The notes below the pieces were generated by a model. The model searched no databases, had not been told where the DNA came from, and saw nothing but the letters and a program-made list of their open reading frames with translations. A DNA stretch of 64,000 nucleotides from NCBI GenBank assembly GCA_036023115.1, contig JAYKKT010000055.1:8949001-9013000 (forward strand), read 5' to 3'. Position 1 is the first letter of the stretch. Each line of letters opens with the position of its first letter. Position numbers and translations under genes: made by a program. Of this stretch, positions 58,159 to 64,000 are shown piece by piece. The stretch comes from Brasenia schreberi. Taxonomy: Eukaryota; Streptophyta; Magnoliopsida; Nymphaeales; Cabombaceae.

Positions 58159-59852
58159 AACAACAACTAAGCCTTTTCCCATACTAGACGGGGTCGACTA
58201 CATGGATTCTTTGTTTCCACAGATCCCTATCGTGTGCCATGTTAGCAGTTAACTTACAATAAGCTAGATCATTCTTTATTGTTTCTTTCCAACACTTTTG
58301 TGGTCGTCCTCTAGCGCTTTTAATACTTTCCAAATTTAGTTTTTCTACCTTCTTACAGGTTCTTCTTTTGATCTTCTTTCTATATGTCCAAACCATCTTA
58401 AACGATATTCTCTCATTTTATCCTCTATTGGTGCCACTTCTAATTTATTTCTAATAACCTCATTATGTATATGGTCTTTTCTTGTATGACCACTCATCCA
58501 TCTCAACATCTTCATTTTCACAGACATCTTTTATACATGTTGATAATTAACTGCCCAACACTAATAACCATAAAACATGGCAGCCCTAATTGCTGCTCTA
58601 TAATATTTACCTTTTACCTTTAATGGTATCTTCTTATCACAAAGAATACCTGATGCTCCCATCTATTTTAACCAACCATCATTAATTCTACTCTCCATTT
58701 TAACCAACCATCATTAATTCTATGCGTAACATCTCCGTCAATTCTTCCATCACTCTGAAAAATTGACCTTAGGTATTTAAAACTTTCCTTTTGGGGGATG
58801 CAATGTGTGCCAATTTTAATTTCTATGTCCTCTGAAATAACCAAATGATCAAACTTACATTCCATATATTCTGTCTTTGTTCTACTAAGTCGGAGGCCTT
58901 TGCTTTCTAATGTTTCTCTCCATAGTTCCAATTTTCTATTAACTTTTTCCTTAGACTCCTCCACTAATACAATGCCATCTGCAAATAACATACACCAAGG
59001 TACTTCATCTTGAATATGTTTTGTTAACTCATCCATCACCATTATAAATAAGTATGGACTTAAAGTTGATCCTTGATGTAACCCAATATTAACTTCAAAG
59101 AAGTCTGTCGTTCCTTCATGAGTCCTCACACATGTTTTTGCACCATTATACATGTCTCTTATAAGGTTAATATATGTCAATGGGATACCTCTTTTTTCCA
59201 AAGTTCTCCAAAGAACCTCCTTCGGTACCCTATCATAAGCTTTTTCTAGATCAATAAATATCATGTGAAGGTCTTTCTTTTTTGCTCTAAAATGTTCCAT
59301 AAGACATCTCAAAAGGTGAATCGCTTCAATAGTAGATCTGCTTGGCATGAATCCAAATTGGTTCTCTGTTGTACTTGATACTTGTCTTAACCTACGTTCG
59401 ATAATTCTTTCCCATAATTTCATAGTATGGCTCATTAACTTGATACCTTGATAATTTGCACAATTTTGAATGTCTCCCTTGTTCTTATATATGGGTCTAA
59501 GTGTACTTGCTCTCCATTCCTCAGGCATCTTTTGGTTTTTCCATATTTCATTAAATAGTCTTGTGAGCCAAGTGATTCTTATTTCTCCTAGTATTTTCCA
59601 AACTTCTATAGGAATATTATCTGGTCTTGCCGATGTACCACCCTTCATATGTTTAAGAGTGTCTTTGACTTCATTCTTTTGAATACGTCGGTAGAAATTG
59701 TGGTTTATATACTTTTCTGATTTGGCTAACTCTCCTAAGCTAATACTAACATCTTTATTTTCATTAAAAAGCTTATAAAAATAGCTTTTCCATCTATTTC
59801 TTATATCATCATTTGCCACTAGAAATTTTCCATCATTGTCTTTAATGAATGC
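58159..59852 (-). mobile_element. LINE E, RTE-type element truncated at its 5' end
   Basis: Covers the reverse transcriptase and C-terminal part of LINE A on the minus strand; the endonuclease is absent because of 5' truncation near 59,850. An imperfect flanking pair (CAAAGAATATCTCCCACTTC ending at 58,158, and a similar stretch ending ACTCACTTC at 59,874) may be the decayed target duplication. It sits upstream of the hAT transposase zinc finger, within that element. A 32-bp tandem duplication near 58,665-58,722 ends the long frame. Confidence 0.88.
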
Positions 59853-59927
59853 AACAAAAATATATCCACTCACTTCATATATTGTCATTAAAAAAATTAA
59901 TAGTAAAAGAAAATAGAAAATAAACAT
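58668..59927 (-). pseudogene. LINE E reverse transcriptase frame, fused to upstream flank
   Basis: Open for 419 codons. The first ~27 residues, hydrophobic, come from hAT flank; LINE sequence starts at [20 protein letters not shown] motifs [37 protein letters not shown] and [20 protein letters not shown] are intact. The catalytic box reads FADG instead of FADD, which should inactivate polymerisation. The frame ends in the 32-bp duplication; the C-terminal remainder continues to about 58,184 in other frames. Confidence 0.88.
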
Positions 59928-60010
59928 AGTAAAAGGGAAAAAAACCTATACCAAAAGGCAACTACCGGATTACTTTTGTTGTCGATGTTAGAGGTGTCGT
60001 TAGAGGTTGG

Positions 60011-60324
60011 TGTTGAGAAACAACCCAAATAAGATCAATGACAAATCAAGAATAAACATCGATGGGAAGCAAGGAGGGAGTGAGCATCTCCATAGGTTGC
60101 CACACCCTCTCTCTCTTATTTCTCTCTTGCATAGCATTACACGATTACACTTAGGATATTAATTATATAGGTTTCTAACTTGAAAGACAAAAATGCTCCT
60201 GATTAGCAAAACTAATGATACTTAGATCCCAATGGATTAAATTTTGATCCAAAGAGACCCGTAAGACCCAATTACAAAAGATAAATGCAGAAATACAAAT
60301 TACATAAATATGTAATCTTTAACA
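60011..60324 (-). repeat. 3' LTR of a Ty1/copia element
   Basis: On the minus strand it starts TGTTAAAG at 60,324, right after a purine tract (CTTGAGGGGCCG), and ends CTCAACA at 60,011, so the ends are TGTT...AACA. It is 314 bp long, with a CTATATAATTA TATA-type box near 60,163-60,175 and a GA-rich region behind it. The flanking five bases outside are GTTGG (60,006-60,010); the partner LTR would lie beyond the window. Confidence 0.85.
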
Positions 60325-60396
60325 CGGCCCCTCAAGTTGGGCATTGAATGCTTGAAATACCCAACTTACCGAGAACTTTCTTTAATCCATTAGCAG

Positions 60397-63084
60397 CTAC
60401 TGGTTTTGTAAGAATATCAACCACTTGGTCTCCAAAACAAACATGAATGATGTTGAAAATTCTTTGAGAAACTTTCTGTCTAATGAAATGACAGTCAACT
60501 CAAATATGTTTTGTCTTCTCATGTTAAAAGTCATTTGAAGTGCTTCTATACTTTGAGTGAAGAAGTTAATTGGAATGATCCTCTCCATGCCAATTTCTTC
60601 TAATAGTGATAAAATCCATAAATCCTCACACGTACCAAGAGCAATAGCACAATACACCGCTTGAGTACTAAATCTGGCTACCACTGATTGTTTCTTACTT
60701 TTCCGTGAGACAATATTACCTCTTAGGAGTACAATATATCCTGAACTAGATCTTCGATCATCTAAAGAACCAACCCAATCAACATATAAATAAATCTCAA
60801 TACTGTATAAACCATGAGTAATAGATGACTTTAGGTATCTGATAATATGGAACACTGTATTCATTTGGTATCTTGATGGTGAGTTTATCCATCTATTAAC
60901 ATAGCTTACTGGAAAGCTTATATCTAGTCTTCTGGTGGTAGGATATATAAGTTTCCCAAATAATCTTTGATATTTACCCACATCTTCATATAGGTTCTCA
61001 AAGTCTTCAACTGTCCCCTTTGAACTTCGATGGAACAATACATATACGATAATCTTCCAACTTTGTTTTTTTAATAGATCTAGGATATATTTATGCTCGC
61101 TTAAGAACAAACAATCATTACTTCGAATAATTTCAATGCCCAGAAAATAGTGTAGTTTTTCCAAGTCTATCAAGTCAAATAGCATGTGCAACTCTCACTT
61201 TTATAATTTCTTTCGCATCATTGCCTCTAATGATTATATCATCAACATATACAACTAAAAAAATAGTTTTCTCTCCTTGTCTAATCAATAATGTGTGATC
61301 ACTAGTACTGCGTTTGAAGCCCATACTTAGAACACATTCGCTAAATTTTTCAAACAATGCTCTAGATGATTGTTTTAAGCTATAAATCGATTTCTTCAGC
61401 TTGCATACCTTATGTGGCTCAATCTTTAGATCATAACCAGGTGGTAAGTCCATATAGATATCCTCGGTAAGATCTCCTTAGAGAAATGCATTCTTAACAT
61501 CCAACTATCATAAGTCCCGTTTCTAATTAACTATCACACTTAAGAGAATTCTGATAGTATTTAATTTTGTAACTGGTGCAAAGGTTTCTATATAGTCAAT
61601 CATATAGGATTAACTATAACCTTTACTCACCAACTTGGTTTTGTATCTTTCTATATTCTCATCTGCTCTATACTTGATAGTATACACTCATTTGCAGCCA
61701 ACAGTTTTCTTTCTGGTGGTAACTCTATAAGTTCCTAGGTTTGATTTTTTTCTAGAACTTTAATTTCTTCTCTCATAGCTGCATTTCATTCTATAAATTG
61801 TTCAACCTCTTCATATGCCCTTAGAATATAAGCCTTGTCTGCATAAATAAAAAACAACTAATATTCTTTTGGATAATTAGAATAAGATATCATTTTATGA
61901 ATAGGATATTTCGTTTATTCTCTTTTTTCCTTTCGAAGAGCAATAGGTAAATCATTTAAAATACTAGGAGGAATTAAAGGATTTACCTTAGTATTTATCA
62001 TAATTGATTCAGGAGTCATATATTGGTTGAGGGTAGTATTAGGATTTGGTAGGACTATCTTTCTTTCTCTTGAATAAGTCTGTCACTTTCTTTCTTCAGG
62101 AGATTCAATTGCCTCTTCATCCTTTTCTTTCATCGACAATATCGGTAAGACAATGAAATTGAGAGAATTTGATAACTTACTCCCATCGGCACCAAAGTAC
62201 TATAAGTTCTTATGAAATGTAACATCCATTGTGATATACCACTATTAAATGTAATAGGCATCACGGGCCATTAGGTTAAATGTAATAGGCAGCATGGGCC
62301 ATTAGGGCCCGTGCACTTGGTATGGGTGGCGTGGGACACTAGGGCTTGCAGCGCTGAATAGCTACTTGCTGGCCAATGGCTACTTGCCTGGCCAGCAAGT
62401 AGCCGTTGGAATCCAACAGCTAGTGTTGGCCAAGCTTGGCCAGCACTTGTTGCCCCTCCTTTGTTGCCTCTTTTTCTTCTCTATTTTGCTATGTACAAAC
62501 CTGTATATATACTCCATCTTCATATCAATAAAATATGTTGTCTAGCATAACTTTTCTTTGTGGTTTGACTCTCTTGTTCTTCACCCTTGTGTTCTTGGCG
62601 TGTGACATCCATATTCGGATGTTTTGATATCTTGGCGCATTGACGAATTGCAACGTGGGCGATTTAACCTTCGATTATCAACAATTATTTACAACCACTT
62701 CCTCTTCTCATGATTATAACACTTATATCCATTCTATGTAGAGGAGTATCCCAAGAAAATACACTTAATTGCTCTAGCATCAAGCTTCTCTCTAGTATTA
62801 CCAAAAATATGTACAAAACAGGTACATCCAAACACTCTTAATGGAACATAAAATTGTTTTTGAGTAGGACATAAAGAGTGAAAGGGAGAATCACGAGTAA
62901 GAAAATTAGTGGCATGTGCTTTATAAAAAAATAACAGTTAATACAACTTCAAACAAATAACTTTTTGGGACATTATTCTTAATCAACAAGGTTCTTGCAA
63001 CTTCCAAAATATGCAAATGTTTCCTCTCAGGAACCCCAATTTGCTGTGGGGAATATGGACATGATGTTTGGTGTAATATCTCAT
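60397..63084 (-). pseudogene. Ty1/copia pol: integrase end, reverse transcriptase, RNase H
   Basis: Coding order from right to left. The integrase C-terminal region at 63,060-62,690 has VFGCTCFVHIFGNTREKL and KCIFLGYSST. After an inserted LTR-like block come degenerate linker and RT near 62,220-61,460. RT at 61,453-61,175 has PHKVCKLKKSIYSLKQSSRA and the catalytic YVDD in VVYVDDIIIRGND. RT end and RNase H at 61,191-60,397 have LHYFLGIEIIRSNDCLFLSE, YVDWVGSLDDRRSSSGY and ARFSTQAVYCAIALGTCEDL. Domain order integrase before RT defines copia. Several stops and a frameshift near 61,180 make it inactive. LINE F cuts it at 63,085. Confidence 0.9.
62232..62683 (+). mobile_element. Solo-LTR-like insertion in the copia element
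   Basis: Interrupts the copia frame between GYKCYNHEKRKW and the MDVTFH-type sequence that should follow. It starts TGATATACC, ends TTATCAACA, carries a TATA-like TGTATATATAC (about 62,501) followed by AATAAA (about 62,527), and has no coding sequence. This looks like a solo LTR on the plus strand. A 5-bp target duplication could not be defined, so the ends are approximate. A ~32-bp repeat with TGTAATAGGCA lies near its left end (62,248-62,310). Confidence 0.5.
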
Positions 63085-64000
63085 ACAACAACAACAACTA
63101 AGCCTTTTCCCATACTAGACGGGGTCGGCTACATGGATTCTTTGTTTCCATAGATCCCTATCGTGTGCCATGTTAGCAGTTAACTCCCAATAAGATAGAT
63201 CATTCTTTATTGTTTCTTTCCAACACTTTTTGTGGTTGTCCTCTACCTCTTTTAATACTTTCCAAATTTAGTTTTTCTAACCTGTTCTTCTTTTGATCTT
63301 CTTTCTATATGTCCAAACCATCTTAAACGATGTTCTCTCATTTTATTCTCTATTTGTGCCACTCCTAATTTGTTTCTAATAACCTCATTATGTATACGGT
63401 CTTTTCTTGTATGACCACTCATCCATCTCAACATCTTCATTTCTGTCACAGACATCTTTTGTACATGTTATGATTAACTGCCCAACACTCAGAACCATAA
63501 AACATGGCAGGCCTAATTGCTGCTCTATAATATTTACCTTTTAATTTTAACGGTATCTTCTTATCACAAAGAATACCTGATGCTCCTCTCCATTTTAACC
63601 AACCAACATTTATTCTATGTGTAACATCTCCATCAATTCTTCCAACACTCTGAAAAATTGACCCTAGGTATTTAAAACTTTCCTTTTGAGGAATGCAATG
63701 TGTGCCAATTTTAATTTCTATGTCCTTTGAAGTAACCAAATGATCAAACTTACATTCCATATATTTTGTCTTTATTCTACTAAGTCGGAGGCCTTTGCTT
63801 TCTAATGTTTCTCTCCATAGTTCCAATTTTCTATTAACTTTTTCCTTAGACTCCTCCACTAATACAATGTCATCTACAAATAACATACACCAAGGTACTT
63901 CATCTTGAATATGTTTTGTTAACTCATCCATCACCATTATAAATAAGTATGGACTTAAAGTTGATACTTGATGTAACCCAATATTAACTTCAAAGATGTC
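63085..64000 (-). mobile_element. LINE F, RTE-type element running off the window
   Basis: Same family as LINE A, starting with the (CAA)n tail complement at 63,085 and extending past the right edge. Frames at 63,937-63,446 (RT end with [20 protein letters not shown] and [19 protein letters not shown]) and 63,455-63,252 ([16 protein letters not shown]) are separated by a small frameshift. The FADD box reads FVDD here. It is inserted into the copia integrase region. How much 5' sequence it keeps cannot be seen. Confidence 0.92.

Larger units (their letters stand above)
51500..60005 (-). mobile_element. Larger hAT relic with transposase, interrupted by LINEs D and E
   Basis: At about 51,505-51,590 sequence resembles the left end of the 1.09-kb hAT element (CATATCGTGTATCG, GCTCCACGAGAC, CATACCGTACCG). 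On both sides of LINE D the flanks (51,880-51,930 and 55,040-55,190) match the interior of that element near 49,840-49,990. A hAT transposase on the minus strand fills 56,150-58,080. The right terminus was not found: sequence between LINE E (ends 59,852) and the copia LTR (60,011) lacks a clear CAGTG end, so the right boundary is a guess. Confidence 0.65.

Noticed and set aside
61175..61453. Intact copia reverse transcriptase
   Set aside because: The YVDD box is preserved, but the frame is interrupted on both sides and most of the RT N-terminal part is degenerate.
1..64000. CRISPR array, phage, plasmid or bacterial defence system
   Set aside because: Repeats are transposon parts or microsatellites, introns are present and all recognisable proteins belong to plant or plant-transposon families.

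Overview
The window reads as nuclear DNA of a flowering plant. Genes have short GT-AG introns, and the gene families present (PPR proteins, an AFL-type B3 regulator, a plant alcohol-dehydrogenase-like enzyme) are land-plant families. The rest is a dense nest of plant transposons: RTE-type LINEs, Ty3/gypsy and Ty1/copia LTR elements, and hAT DNA transposons. I cannot name the species from sequence alone. There is no prokaryotic signature and no CRISPR array, and I recognised no tRNA or rRNA gene.

Layout, left to right. 0.4-3.7 kb: a nearly intact RTE LINE on the plus strand with a perfect 18-bp target-site duplication (TSD). 5.6-7.8 kb: remains of a chromovirus-like gypsy element (minus), with three 219-bp tandem copies across its coding-end/LTR boundary. 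7.8-16.3 kb: a second gypsy element, G1 (minus). Its 3' LTR is split by an oppositely oriented related solo LTR, followed by integrase and the C-terminal half of RNase H. 16.3-23.4 kb: an inverted block that holds the 5' half of a PPR gene, the other half of the G1 RNase H and a LINE with a 969-bp internal tandem duplication. The 3' half of the PPR gene lies just outside it. 26.1-30.5 kb: a complete seven-exon B3 transcription-factor gene (minus). 32.8-37.1 kb: a duplicated AT-microsatellite segment and a very decayed LINE. 37.2-46.4 kb: gypsy element G2 (minus), with both LTRs but no integrase. 47.5-47.8 kb: the first two exons of an alcohol-dehydrogenase-like gene. 48.5-64 kb: an old LINE split by a 1.09-kb hAT element; a second, transposase-bearing hAT relic that hosts two more LINEs; a copia element; and a last LINE running off the right edge.

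Three host loci are supported. Two are damaged: the PPR gene is cut by the inversion, and the ADH-like gene has no recognisable sequence after exon 2. Only the B3 gene looks intact. The strongest structural observation is the inversion of about 6.3 kb. Flipping 16.34-22.62 kb would rejoin both the PPR gene and the G1 RNase H, so one event explains both broken reading frames. I see no new multi-gene system. The most unusual points are that inversion, a possible ~100-bp LINE-tail unit seen twice with the same 5' start, and tandem expansions at transposon ends.
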